In this document: positions 30,311 through 39,355 of the stretch, piece by piece
Numbering within the stretch: position 1 is the stretch's first letter
How the letters are laid out: each line of letters starts with the position of its first letter
Assembly (NCBI GenBank): GCA_040904765.1
Contig: JBBDST010000008.1
Span: forward strand, 109,257 to 173,256
DNA length: 64,000 nucleotides
Origin: JBBDST01 sp040904765
GTDB taxonomy: Bacteria > Actinomycetota > Nitriliruptoria > Nitriliruptorales > Nitriliruptoraceae
Direction of reading: 5' to 3'
The notes under the pieces: generated by a model
Seen by the model: only the letters and a program-made list of their open reading frames with translations
What the model was told of the DNA's origin: nothing
Database searches by the model: none
Translations under genes and position numbers: made by a program

Positions 30311-30898
30311 CGGGTCAGTAATTACATGATCTCCAAGCGCATAAACACACAGTCCGGCCGTATACGCAGATGCGACACCTGTTGGTGAGTCTTCAACAGC
30401 CAGGCAGGCTGTCGGATTGACCGCGTGCTGCTTAGCGGCTTTGAGATAGATATCTGGCGCCGGCTTGCCGGCTGTCACTTGATCGCCACCGATCACGTTC
30501 ACTTGTGGAAATCCTGCGGCCAAAGCCAATGTGGTAGCAAGTTCAGTCCAAGTAGAGGTGACGATGCAACAATCCACCTTGGCCTGGCGGGCCCGGACGA
30601 ACAGCTCTGTGGCGCCAGGTAGCACCAATGGCGGATAGCTAGCAGTGAAACTCAACGCGGTTGCGACCAAATCACGTGAAACAGTTTTCTGCTCGAGGGG
30701 ATCATGCACCCCGAACACCGTCGCTGATGCGTCCATGCTTTTACCCGCAATGCGTGCCCACCAGTCAGCCGGCAATTGATGCTTTCTACCTGCCGCAACG
30801 TGGATGTAGGCGGCTTCCCACAGTGGTCGCGTGTCAACGAGGGTGCCATCAAAATCGAGACAAAATAGCGCAGGTCTTACAAACGGGTCGTTGAACAT
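30251..30898 (-). CDS. HAD-family phosphatase (beta-phosphoglucomutase/GPH-like)
   Basis: A haloacid-dehalogenase-fold hydrolase with all core motifs: the nucleophile motif FCLDFDGTLVDTRP, the threonine-containing CIVTSTW, the lysine in GKPAPDIYLKAA, and the acidic VEDSPTGVASAYTAG. The cap sits between motifs 1 and 2. The frame is open from a TTG at 30928, but I prefer the ATG at 30898 (215 residues), 7 bases after the methyltransferase stop. It likely removes phosphate from a small sugar or metabolite phosphate. The gene is the last of the minus-strand heme run; its final 60 bases overlap the flavoprotein gene tail to tail. Confidence 0.83.
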   Translation of the reverse strand: MFNDPFVRPALFCLDFDGTLVDTRPLWEAAYIHVAAGRKHQLPADWWARIAGKSMDASATVFGVHDPLEQKTVSRDLVATALSFTASYPPLVLPGATELFVRARQAKVDCCIVTSTWTELATTLALAAGFPQVNVIGGDQVTAGKPAPDIYLKAAKQHAVNPTACLAVEDSPTGVASAYTAGLCVYALGDHVITDPLRQRSIRMLDAVRFSASVG

Positions 30899-30905
30899 CG
30901 GCGCT

Positions 30906-31988
30906 TCAGACGGTTGGTTGGACGACAACGACAGCGGTCAGAGAATGTCCGACACCAAGACCGGGTTGGGATGACAGTTCTAGCGCGCGCAATGCGGCAA
31001 ACAGCGCCGGCTGCAACATGGTGAGCGCTGTCGCGTCATCGCTTTGCATCAACGCTTCGGCGGCTTGGTCGATGCTGTCGTTCCATAACGATATGAACGT
31101 CGCAAAAAAGTCGGCGATGGGTTTTGGTGCATCAGGTATATCTAAGGTGCAACGCAACGCGTCAAGGTCGACTCGTTGTTCCCGTTCGTTGAGTGCGTTC
31201 ATCAGTGAGCGCCAGGCTGGCAGGTCCGGGGTGTAGTCGCCCGTCATCGTGTGCCGTCCGACCATGATGGAACGGTCGATCATGGTGCTGTCAACGATTG
31301 TCACTCCAGCAGCTTGTGCCGCGGTCGCAACACAGGTGGCGAGCGCGTCTGCGTCATAGGTGGTCATCAATGTCGCGTCGGCCTGCTGGTCGGTCGCAAA
31401 AAACGACATCCGGTAGGACCATCGTTCTTCGTTCCACATGCTGACCCATTCGAGCGAATAACGCCCGAGCACGTCAATCACTGCAACAAGTGATTTTTGG
31501 CTGCTGTGGCTGGCATGGAACACGCAAGTGAGGGTGTCGGTGAATTCGGAGCGGGTCAGATGTGAGAACGGCACGCCCGAGGACACCACAAGGTCTGCCG
31601 TGGCGGTTGGCAAACCATCGCGGATGTCTCCCACGACGAAGGTGACTTGTTCACCATCGCGTTTTGGTTCATGACTGGCGCGTGCGATGGTGAGAAGCGC
31701 CTCGTCTAAATCAAGCCCAACATATTTGAGTCGTCTCAGTGGTTCGGTGCGATAAGTGTCGGTGGCATGAAGCAGCTGCAAGGCAACACCAGTGCCGCAG
31801 CCCACATCGACAACCGTTGTGATGGGTGTGGCGGCTTGGCGTAATGCGGTGTCTAAAACACGGATAAGTTCGGGCTCTTCCCATACCCGTTTCACCGCAT
31901 CACGACGTTGCGGTGACGTGTAGTGGTCAACTGCGCCGACGTAACCGGCCCGCAGCATTGCATGCGACTGTGAGTCGTCATCAGTCAC
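30906..31988 (-). CDS. SAM-dependent methyltransferase, unknown substrate
   Basis: A class I methyltransferase of about 360 residues. SAM motif I is TTVVDVGCGTGVALQLL, followed by LKYVGLDLDEALLTIAR and VTFVVGDIRDGLPTATADLVVSSG-type motifs II and III. The C-terminal ~150 residues are helical and do not match a family I know. The frame opens at an ATG at 32036, but the GTG at 31988 has a GAAGGAG element 5 bases before it and is my choice. It lies between hemH and the HAD gene on the same strand, 57 bases after hemH. A role linked to heme or tetrapyrrole metabolism is suggested only by position. Confidence 0.75.
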   Translation of the reverse strand: MTDDDSQSHAMLRAGYVGAVDHYTSPQRRDAVKRVWEEPELIRVLDTALRQAATPITTVVDVGCGTGVALQLLHATDTYRTEPLRRLKYVGLDLDEALLTIARASHEPKRDGEQVTFVVGDIRDGLPTATADLVVSSGVPFSHLTRSEFTDTLTCVFHASHSSQKSLVAVIDVLGRYSLEWVSMWNEERWSYRMSFFATDQQADATLMTTYDADALATCVATAAQAAGVTIVDSTMIDRSIMVGRHTMTGDYTPDLPAWRSLMNALNEREQRVDLDALRCTLDIPDAPKPIADFFATFISLWNDSIDQAAEALMQSDDATALTMLQPALFAALRALELSSQPGLGVGHSLTAVVVVQPTV

Positions 31989-32045
31989 GCTGTCTCCTTC
32001 ACGCATGCAACCGGCAGGTGCCCGTGTGTTTTGCATCCTCGGCGC

Positions 32046-33146
32046 TTAACGCACCCCGTAAGTTGAATCTTCACCACACACCGTCGGTTTGTCTTCGCGC
32101 GCGTTGGCACAACAATTAACGGCACACACGGCTGGCCATGGACCGAGTTGACTTAACGCATCGCCTGCATCGCCGTCGATGCGCGCTTGGATCAGATCAA
32201 CCATGGCTGATACGAACAACGGATGTGTGCCTGGAGTTGCGACTCGTAACATACGTACACCCAACTCGTCGCAGGTTCCTTGCGCTTCATTATCTAAATC
32301 CCAGATCACTTCAACATGGTCACTGACAAATCCGATCGGGACAACGACAACAGCAGTGATGCCGTCATTTGCGAACGCAGTGATGGCGTCGTTGATGTCA
32401 GGTTCAAGCCACGGGATGTGGGGAGCGCCTGAGCGGGACTGGTAGTTGAGGGTCCATTCAGGCACGGCGATGCCCTGCTCACGCACCGCATCGCAAACGA
32501 GCCGTGCCACTGTGAGGTGTTGGGTCACGTAGGCGCCGGTGGTTCCAAACATGTCAGGAGGGCCGGATGTTTCTGACATGGAAGTTGGAATCGAGTGGGT
32601 AACAAACAGTATGCGCGTGGTGTCAATCGCAACACCGTCGTCAGCTAGTTGCGCCAGTGCTTCGGCGAGTCCTTCAACAAACGGAACGACGAAGCCAGGA
32701 TGATCAAAGTAGTGACGGATCTTGTCGACCGTAAGATCGCTTGCCACACCGGCTTCGTCAAGCGCAGCTGCGATGTCTTCACGGTAGGCGCGGCAGCCCG
32801 AGTAAGACGAGTATGCGCTGGTGGCCAGAGTCAATACAGATCGATGCCCATCAGCATGCAGTTGCTGTAGCGCAGGCGCCAAAAATGGGTCCCAAAACCG
32901 GTTTCCCCAGTAGATAGGCAGTGCAATACCGCGACGATCAAATTCGGCTTGGATAGCGCCAATGAATACACGGTTTTGGTTGTTGATCGGACTTACCCCG
33001 CCCAATTCCAGGTAATGATGGGAGACGTCAACAAGTCGTTCGCGTGGCACGCCCCGACCGCGGGTGACATTTTCCAAAAATGGCATGACGTCATCGGGGC
33101 CTTCAGGACCGCCGAATGAGGCGAGCAAAAACGCGTCGTACTTCAC
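32046..33146 (-). CDS. hemH: Coproporphyrin ferrochelatase
   Basis: A 366-residue enzyme inserting Fe2+ into coproporphyrin III (or protoporphyrin IX in other branches). Motifs: LASFGGPEGPDDVMPFLENV at the start, YYWGNRFWDP-type VYWGNR (here IYWGNRFWDPFL), SAYSSYSGCRAYREDI and FVTHSIP. C-terminal cysteines (ACAVNCCANA and TVCGED), with the cysteine in SGCRAY, resemble the [2Fe-2S] ligand set described for actinobacterial ferrochelatases. Start is GTG, overlapping the hemQ stop as GTGA. Given hemQ and cgoX next door, coproporphyrin is the likely substrate. Confidence 0.95.
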   Translation of the reverse strand: MKYDAFLLASFGGPEGPDDVMPFLENVTRGRGVPRERLVDVSHHYLELGGVSPINNQNRVFIGAIQAEFDRRGIALPIYWGNRFWDPFLAPALQQLHADGHRSVLTLATSAYSSYSGCRAYREDIAAALDEAGVASDLTVDKIRHYFDHPGFVVPFVEGLAEALAQLADDGVAIDTTRILFVTHSIPTSMSETSGPPDMFGTTGAYVTQHLTVARLVCDAVREQGIAVPEWTLNYQSRSGAPHIPWLEPDINDAITAFANDGITAVVVVPIGFVSDHVEVIWDLDNEAQGTCDELGVRMLRVATPGTHPLFVSAMVDLIQARIDGDAGDALSQLGPWPAVCAVNCCANAREDKPTVCGEDSTYGVR

Positions 33147-33841
33147 ACCAGTACCTCCACAACCCCAGCCGCGTCGATCAGTCGACCGGTGTAAAACGGA
33201 ATTTCTTCACGTACATGGCGGCGTGCTTCGGTGGCGCGCAGATCACGCATCAGGTCGACCAGATCATGCAGCTGGTTCGCTTCCAATGCCAGCATCCATT
33301 CGTAGTCGTTCAACGCGAACGTTGCGACCGTGTTGGGCTGCACGTCGGTAAAGACACGTCCGGCAATTCCATGTTCGCGCAGCATTGTTTTACGTTCGTC
33401 GTCAGGCAGTAGATACCACTCGTAGGAGCGCACGAACGGGTATGCACAGAGCCATTCAAGTGGGCTGGTGTTTTGCATGAATGAGGGAATGTGGTCGCGA
33501 CTAAATTCGGCAGGACGGTGCGTTCCCATCGCCGACCACACCAGCCGGGTTGTACGGCCAGCGGCGGTGCGACGAAAACGGCGTAATGCGGCCTGCAAAC
33601 TTTCCGCGCTGGGACCGTGCATCCACACCAACACGTCAGCGTCAGCGCGCATGCCTGAAACGTCATAGAAACCGCGCAGCACCACATCATCGGCGTTGAG
33701 ACCATCTTGCCAGTGACCCAATCCCCCATCGTCAAAAAGAGCTGACGCGTCCGTATGACGGGCATACACCGCCCATACGGCGTAGCGAACCGTCGCGTTC
33801 AGCTGTTCAATTTCGTCAGGGCTTTGCGCATGTTGGCTCAT
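33143..33841 (-). CDS. hemQ: Coproheme decarboxylase (chlorite-dismutase-like fold)
   Basis: Converts coproheme III to heme b in the actinobacterial pathway by two oxidative decarboxylations. The 232-residue protein shows the family pattern VRYAVWAVYA, LGHWQDGLNADDVVLRGFYDVSG, LVWSAMGTHRPAEFSRDHIPSF, LCAYPFVRSYEWYLLPDDERKTMLREHG and VQPNTVATFALNDYEWMLALEA. The histidine in the REHG region is the usual proximal ligand site. The frame runs upstream to 33967, overlapping cgoX, but the ATG at 33841 has a GGAGAG element 8 bases before it and begins MSQHAQSP. Confidence 0.95.
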   Translation of the reverse strand: MSQHAQSPDEIEQLNATVRYAVWAVYARHTDASALFDDGGLGHWQDGLNADDVVLRGFYDVSGMRADADVLVWMHGPSAESLQAALRRFRRTAAGRTTRLVWSAMGTHRPAEFSRDHIPSFMQNTSPLEWLCAYPFVRSYEWYLLPDDERKTMLREHGIAGRVFTDVQPNTVATFALNDYEWMLALEANQLHDLVDLMRDLRATEARRHVREEIPFYTGRLIDAAGVVEVLV

Positions 33842-33881
33842 CAGAACTCTCCAAGACGTAGGGGGCCGGTTTGAAACGCTG

Positions 33882-35279
33882 TTACGACGCCGTCGGTTTT
33901 GCCACAAGGATACGGGACACCTCGCGACGTGCCCGACCAACCACTCCTGCAAGCCCGTTGCCGGCATACGCGTTACCTACCAGCGCTAAACCATCAACGT
34001 CTTGTAAGGCCATGTCGATCGCAGCGACGGCTGCCATGCGTCCTATATGAGGTCTCGTCAACGCCCCATTCCACGCTATGACGCGCGAGGCATGCACGGT
34101 GATAGCTGCTGCTGGCACACCAAGTAGGGCGGCAAGGTCGTGCACGGCAATGGTTGTGAGTGCAGCGGAATCTGTTGCTGGGATAGCTTCGGTGCCACCG
34201 TAAGACAGCCGAAAAAGATGACTACCCGTAGGAATTCTTCGATGCATGTCGTGCCACTTGGCGCTGACATGCGTCATCGCTTTGGCCCGTACATCCGCCT
34301 GACGGGGTGCAACCAGCACACCAGAACCAACCGGGACGTCATTGGTGTCAAGTCCTGTCACGCTGACATGAAGTGCAACTAATGTCACATCAGTGGTTTG
34401 AAACGTTGCCAGTGACTGCCTGATGGTTTGGATCGCATCTGACTGGCCTTGCAGTACGTTGCGGGCAATAGCGGCGGGAAGTGCCAACACAACCTGTTTG
34501 GCAGTAACGCGGTGCGTCTCGGTCGTGACAGTCCATATGCTGCCAGCTTGTGTCAGCGTTTGAACCGGCATAGCGGTCACGATAGATACGTTGTTGGCTT
34601 TTAACTGGCATTCGAGCGCATCAATCAGGGTGCTCATTCCGCCGTTGAAGCCGGCCACGGGTGCCCCTGCAGGCCCAAGACCTCCACGCAGTGCGTTGGC
34701 TGCAGCAATGACTGAGCCATGGGTGCGAATATGGCGGTCAAATCCGGGCAGAATCGATGCGGTTTCAACGGTGTCCGCACGACTGGCGTGGACACCAGAC
34801 ACGACCGGATCAACCAGATCGTTTAGGACCGCTGCGCCAAGACGTTGGCGAACGAGTTCTCCAAACGACTCAGGCAGGTTGTCGGGTAGTGGCTGCAAGT
34901 CACGTTCGCGTGCCTCATTTGCGGCGTCGCTGCCAAGAATCTGTTCAATCGCATCAATTGAGAGCGGAATGCCCATCAGGCTTGGCGGCAAGGCAACGTT
35001 TTTTCCGTCACGTCGCAAGTAAGCCTGATAGACGCGGGGTGAAACGATCGCTTCAGTCAAGCCAAGACGGGCTGCTAACGCCGGTACTTCCGGTCGCGCG
35101 CAAGCAAACGCATCCGCGCCAAGTTCAGCTTCAACCGTGCCAATTGCGCCACGTGCAACCGAACCGCCAAGCGTCTGAGCGGCATCAAAAAGCACGACGT
35201 GCCGTCTATTATCGGCAAGGTCAAGGGCTGCCACGAGTCCGCTGACACCGCCGCCGATGACGATCGTGTCGGCAATCAC
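33882..35279 (-). CDS. hemY: Coproporphyrinogen III oxidase (FAD, HemG/HemY type)
   Basis: A 465-residue FAD enzyme that oxidises coproporphyrinogen III to coproporphyrin III (CgoX role). The dinucleotide motif is TIVIGGGVSGLVAALDL near the N-terminus, the middle carries LPLPDNLPESF-type helices, and the C-terminal FAD-binding motif GLALVGNAYAGNGLAGVVGRA is clear. A signal peptide is absent. The GTG start follows the hemE stop by 3 bases. The gene order hemE-cgoX-hemQ-hemH matches the biochemical order after uroporphyrinogen. Confidence 0.92.
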   Translation of the reverse strand: MIADTIVIGGGVSGLVAALDLADNRRHVVLFDAAQTLGGSVARGAIGTVEAELGADAFACARPEVPALAARLGLTEAIVSPRVYQAYLRRDGKNVALPPSLMGIPLSIDAIEQILGSDAANEARERDLQPLPDNLPESFGELVRQRLGAAVLNDLVDPVVSGVHASRADTVETASILPGFDRHIRTHGSVIAAANALRGGLGPAGAPVAGFNGGMSTLIDALECQLKANNVSIVTAMPVQTLTQAGSIWTVTTETHRVTAKQVVLALPAAIARNVLQGQSDAIQTIRQSLATFQTTDVTLVALHVSVTGLDTNDVPVGSGVLVAPRQADVRAKAMTHVSAKWHDMHRRIPTGSHLFRLSYGGTEAIPATDSAALTTIAVHDLAALLGVPAAAITVHASRVIAWNGALTRPHIGRMAAVAAIDMALQDVDGLALVGNAYAGNGLAGVVGRARREVSRILVAKPTAS

Positions 35280-35282
35280 CAG

Positions 35283-36344
35283 TTACACCGTCTCGCCGTG
35301 GATGTAGGCAACAGCGCGCGTGAGAACGTCTGGGTCAGTGTCTGGCGGAACGCCGTGACCGAGATTGAACACATGCGCACGTGTTCGCGTACCGGCAAGA
35401 CGAATTTCGTCGATGTGGGTGGCCAACGTTTCCCATGGGGTGAACAACCGCGCCGGGTCGATATTGCCCTGCACAATCACATCTTCGCCGAGCCGATCGA
35501 TGGCAGTCGCCATACTGATGCGATCGTCGATGCCGACAACATCGGCGCCACACGCCCGCAAGTCGTTCAGAATTTCCCCCGTTTTGGTGCCAAAGTGGAC
35601 TCGTGGCACACCGTAGTGTGCAACCGCGCTGAACACGTTGGCAGAATGTTCCATCACATGCCGGCGGTAGTCGTCGGGATTAAGCATGCCAGCCCACGAG
35701 TCGAAAAGTTGCACCGCTGACGCGCCTGCTTCAATTTGTACGTTCAAAAACGTCGTGGTGCTGCGTGCAACCCAGGCAAGCAGCTTGGCAAACGTTGCAG
35801 GCTCAGCATGCATCAACGCTCGGGTTACCAGATGGTCGCGTGAGGGACGTCCTTCCACCAGATAGGAAGCCACCGTAAACGGTGCGCCAGCAAAACCGAT
35901 CAGCGGTGTGGACCCAAGTTCGTCAACACACATACCTACCGCAGTTGCTATAGGCGCCAATGCTTCAGGTTCAAGTTCCGGTAATGCGGCAATATCTGCT
36001 GCTGTACGTACAGGGCGACCCATGACGGGGCCAACGCCAGGTTGAATATCGACGTCGATACCGGCAACTTTTAACGGTAAAACGATATCGCTGAAGAAAA
36101 TAGCTGCGTCGACTTTGTGGCGTCGGACTGGTTGCAGCGTGATCTCTTTCACCAGTTCAGGGGTGAGGCATGCCTCAAGCATTGTCGAGGTTGCGCGGAT
36201 GCTTCGATACTCTGGCAATGACCGACCTGCCTGACGCATAAACCAGACGGGCTGGTGGCTTGGCTGCGTTCCCCGATATGCCTGAATTAACGGTGAAGAT
36301 GCCGTTGCTGCATGTAGCAGCGGATGTGTGGGGGAAAGAGTCAT
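35283..36344 (-). CDS. hemE: Uroporphyrinogen decarboxylase
   Basis: A 353-residue (beta/alpha)8 barrel enzyme converting uroporphyrinogen III to coproporphyrinogen III. Motifs: PVWFMRQAGRSLPEYRSIR, ILPLKVAGIDVDIQPGVGP, IGFAGAPFTVASYLVEG, QLFDSWAGML, YGVPRVHFGTKTGEIL and VFNLGHGVPPDTDPD. First gene of the minus-strand heme run. Its ATG lies only 32 bases from the GTG of hemA on the other strand, so the two divergent promoters must largely overlap one another or the coding sequences. Confidence 0.96.
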   Translation of the reverse strand: MTLSPTHPLLHAATASSPLIQAYRGTQPSHQPVWFMRQAGRSLPEYRSIRATSTMLEACLTPELVKEITLQPVRRHKVDAAIFFSDIVLPLKVAGIDVDIQPGVGPVMGRPVRTAADIAALPELEPEALAPIATAVGMCVDELGSTPLIGFAGAPFTVASYLVEGRPSRDHLVTRALMHAEPATFAKLLAWVARSTTTFLNVQIEAGASAVQLFDSWAGMLNPDDYRRHVMEHSANVFSAVAHYGVPRVHFGTKTGEILNDLRACGADVVGIDDRISMATAIDRLGEDVIVQGNIDPARLFTPWETLATHIDEIRLAGTRTRAHVFNLGHGVPPDTDPDVLTRAVAYIHGETV

Positions 36345-36376
36345 AGCCCTAGAATACCGAATCTCCCCTGCGACCG

Positions 36377-37642
36377 GTGACCCGCCCCATGACGTTAGCG
36401 CTTGTTGGTGTTAGCCATCTCGATGTGGAACTCGCCGAATTAGAGCATTTGAGCGGCGTTGCACACGAGTTACCTGACGAGCTGTTGCGCACCCAGTTGT
36501 CGTCTGGTGCGGTCATATTGTCGACTTGTAACCGGGTCGAGTTGTATCTCGATGCGCCCGATCCGCATGCCGCTGCCCGCGCCGCTCAAGAGTGGTTTTC
36601 GTTGCCAGGTGTTGATCTGGCGGGGCGTGCCCGCGTCCGTTTTAACGACGATGTGGCGCGCCATTTGTTTGCTGTCTCCGCGGGTCTTGAGTCGATGGTG
36701 GTCGGTGAGGCCGAGATCGCAGGCCAGGTTCGCTCGGCAATTACTGAAGCGCGCCGCGATGGCACCGTCACAGCCCGCCTTGATCGTCTGTTTGGTGCTG
36801 CCAGTCGCGCGTCACGTCAGGTTGCGTCAACGACCGGGCTTGGCACAGCCGGCCGGTCAGTCGTTTCGGTGGCGCTTGATCTGGTGGAGGATCATTACGG
36901 CAGTGTCACCGACAAGACGGTGTGCCTGATCGGTACCGGATCGTTCGCTCGCATCGCATATGCCGAGTTGAGCCGTCGAAATGTTGGCAATCTGCTGCTG
37001 TACTCGTTGAGTGGACGGGCTCAACGGTTTGCTGAAACGCACCCTGGCACAGTGATCCCCCAGGCCGAGTTGGCTTCCGCACTTGCCCGTGCCGATGTGG
37101 TTGTGAGCTGCAGCGGTGCACCACATACGGTGATTGACGCAGCATCACTGGCACCGTTAGTTGCCGGCCGTGAGCGTCCTATGGCGTTGCTTGATTTGGC
37201 GTTGACGCGCGATATCGATGCCGACATCAGCCAAGTGCCAAACGCCGATCTGATCACCCTTGATGACGTCGGTCGGCACGCGCCATTAGCCCATATTGAA
37301 GCGATGACACGTGCACGTCGCGTGGTTGATCAAGCTGTCGATACGTTTGCGATGATTGAAGCCGGCCGCAGCGCCGATCCGGTTATTGTGGCGTTGCGAG
37401 AACACGTTTTTGCCGCGATGCAGCGCGAAGGCGAACGTGCTGAACGTAAACATTCCCAGTCCACAGCGTTGGCAATTACTGGTGCGCTTGATCGTTTTGC
37501 CAACGAACTGTTGCATGTTCCTATGGTGCGGGCACGAGCTTTGATTCAGCAAGGTCGAAGCGATGAAGTTTTCGATGCACTCGATTTGCTGTTTGGGTTG
37601 TCCCTTCCACACGATCTGCCCAAGGACGGCCCGTCCGTATGA
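36377..37642 (+). CDS. hemA: Glutamyl-tRNA reductase
   Basis: First committed step of tetrapyrrole synthesis: reduces glutamyl-tRNA(Glu) to glutamate-1-semialdehyde using NADPH. About 420 residues. The catalytic cysteine lies in ILSTCNRVELYL, the NADPH-binding domain has CLIGTGSFARIAYAEL, and the C-terminal helices for dimerisation begin near residue 320. The frame opens with GTG at 36377; the ATG at 36389 (MTLALVGVS) is equally possible because the family often begins there and neither has a clear ribosome-binding site. Heads the plus-strand hemA-C-D-B-L run. Confidence 0.95.
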   Translation: MTRPMTLALVGVSHLDVELAELEHLSGVAHELPDELLRTQLSSGAVILSTCNRVELYLDAPDPHAAARAAQEWFSLPGVDLAGRARVRFNDDVARHLFAVSAGLESMVVGEAEIAGQVRSAITEARRDGTVTARLDRLFGAASRASRQVASTTGLGTAGRSVVSVALDLVEDHYGSVTDKTVCLIGTGSFARIAYAELSRRNVGNLLLYSLSGRAQRFAETHPGTVIPQAELASALARADVVVSCSGAPHTVIDAASLAPLVAGRERPMALLDLALTRDIDADISQVPNADLITLDDVGRHAPLAHIEAMTRARRVVDQAVDTFAMIEAGRSADPVIVALREHVFAAMQREGERAERKHSQSTALAITGALDRFANELLHVPMVRARALIQQGRSDEVFDALDLLFGLSLPHDLPKDGPSV

Positions 37643-38559
37643 CAAGGCTGCGGTTGGGGACGCGTGCAAGCACGCTTGCACGCACACAAAGCCGCATTGT
37701 TGCTGATGCGGTAACTGACCAAACTGGTGTTTCAGTTGAACTGATTGACATTAAAACGTTTGGTGACGCCCATTTGGGGTCGTTGGCAAGTCTGCCTCAG
37801 CAAGGCGTGTTTGTGTCGGCTTTACGCGACGCGCTGCTCGCCGACAGGGTTGACCTTGCGGTGCATTCGTTTAAGGATCTGCCTTCGCAACCGCTTGATG
37901 ACATCGTCATTGCTGCGACGCCAACGAGATACTGCCCCTTAGATGCGCTCATTTCACGTGACGACAGCGGACTTGATGCGCTGAAGTATGGAGCCACGGT
38001 TGGTACCGGTTCACCACGGCGGGCGGCCCGGCTCAAAGCACACCGACCGGACCTCGTTGTGGTCGATATTCGTGGCAACGTCAATTCGCGGCTGGAAGCT
38101 GTCACCTTGGGGCACCTCGATGCAGTGATTCTTGCCGTAGCTGGACTTGAACGGCTCGATCGAACCGACGTGATCAGCGAAATTTTGGCCCCTGAGGTGA
38201 TGTTGCCTGCCCCGGCTCAAGGCTCCCTTGCGATCGAATGCCGTACCAGCGACGCCACGGTACGTGACCTGTTGACTGGCCTTGATGATCGTCATACCCG
38301 TGTGTGTGTGACAGCAGAACGGGCCATTCTTGCCGCCGTTCAGGCATCGTGTGCTTCGGCTATTGGTGCGCTCGCCACCTACACTGACGGTGCGCTCACC
38401 GTGACGTGTGATGCATCTGGGAACAACGGCGAACATGTGATGTTGACCGATACGGTCAAACTGCGTGCCGCTGATGAGCTTGTCCATGCACACAATGTGG
38501 GTTTGACCCTTGGCCAGCAGCTTTTGGCAGCTGGCGCGAATCATTTCTTGCAGCGATGA
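37639..38559 (+). CDS. hemC: Hydroxymethylbilane synthase (porphobilinogen deaminase)
   Basis: A 306-residue enzyme joining four porphobilinogens into hydroxymethylbilane. Motifs: LRLGTRASTLARTQ at the N-terminus, VDLAVHSFKDLP, GTGSPRRAARLKA, DIRGNVNSRLEAV, and LPAPAQGSLAIECR. The dipyrromethane-binding cysteine is in VQASCASAIGALA, where many members have GGC. The ATG overlaps the hemA stop as ATGA, so translation is coupled. Confidence 0.95.
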   Translation: MTRLRLGTRASTLARTQSRIVADAVTDQTGVSVELIDIKTFGDAHLGSLASLPQQGVFVSALRDALLADRVDLAVHSFKDLPSQPLDDIVIAATPTRYCPLDALISRDDSGLDALKYGATVGTGSPRRAARLKAHRPDLVVVDIRGNVNSRLEAVTLGHLDAVILAVAGLERLDRTDVISEILAPEVMLPAPAQGSLAIECRTSDATVRDLLTGLDDRHTRVCVTAERAILAAVQASCASAIGALATYTDGALTVTCDASGNNGEHVMLTDTVKLRAADELVHAHNVGLTLGQQLLAAGANHFLQR

Positions 38560-39347
38560 GTACGCTAAAACCGGTGCTGCTAATCCGTCCGGGGCTGCGC
38601 AACAGTGACGATGCCGCAGCCCTAGACGATCTGGACATTCCTCATGTCATCGATCCGTATCTTGACGTCGCACCCAGTGATGATCCTGACGCTATTACGC
38701 GTGCCCGGCAGATTCTTGCAGCCATCCGCGACGATGCTGACTGGTTGGTGATCACTTCCGCGCAGGCCGTGTTGGCTTTGGCAGCGTTAACCAGCCAGTT
38801 GGCACTTGGTGAGGCGTTAACTGTGGGATCAGCTCGCGGACTTCGCGTTGCTGCAGTTGGTGATGCAACCGCAAATGCTTTACATGCAACTTGTCGGCTC
38901 ACGGTGCACTGCCCCAAGCAAGCCACCGCACAGGCCCTTGCCAAACTGCTACTTACCCTTGATACGGGCGCCAAAGCCGTTATCCCTCTCAGCGCTCAAG
39001 CGGCACCAACCCTCACAGAAACGTTAACGTCAGGTGGCTGGCAGGTCACTGATGCACCCGTGTATGCAACGAAAACGGTGCGTTCTGCACCGGTTTCGGC
39101 CGCCCAAATTGCTGAACAAGCATTTAGCGCGATTGTGCTGCGCTCCCCTACTGCCGTTCGCGCGTTACACCAGTACAGTCCCTCAGTACCCAAAAGCACC
39201 ACACTTGTCTGTGGCGGGCCTACCACGGCGGCCGAAGCGCTGAGGCTGTTCACCGCACCGATAGTCACAAGCAACACACCGGCCCCAACCGCTGTTGCTG
39301 AAGCGGTGTATCACGCGGTGTCTGCCGGATCCGACAACGAACTTTAG
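38556..39347 (+). CDS. hemD: Uroporphyrinogen-III synthase
   Basis: A 263-residue enzyme that closes and inverts ring D of hydroxymethylbilane to give uroporphyrinogen III. The family is poorly conserved in sequence, but WLVITSAQAVLAL, VAAVGDATANAL, VIPLSAQAAPTLTETLTSGGWQVTDAPVYATK and [13 protein letters not shown] are recognisable. Position between hemC and hemB supports the call. ATGA overlap with hemC, and the next gene's ribosome-binding site (AGGAG) lies over its stop. Confidence 0.88.
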   Translation: MSTLKPVLLIRPGLRNSDDAAALDDLDIPHVIDPYLDVAPSDDPDAITRARQILAAIRDDADWLVITSAQAVLALAALTSQLALGEALTVGSARGLRVAAVGDATANALHATCRLTVHCPKQATAQALAKLLLTLDTGAKAVIPLSAQAAPTLTETLTSGGWQVTDAPVYATKTVRSAPVSAAQIAEQAFSAIVLRSPTAVRALHQYSPSVPKSTTLVCGGPTTAAEALRLFTAPIVTSNTPAPTAVAEAVYHAVSAGSDNEL

Positions 39348-39355
39348 GAGTGACT

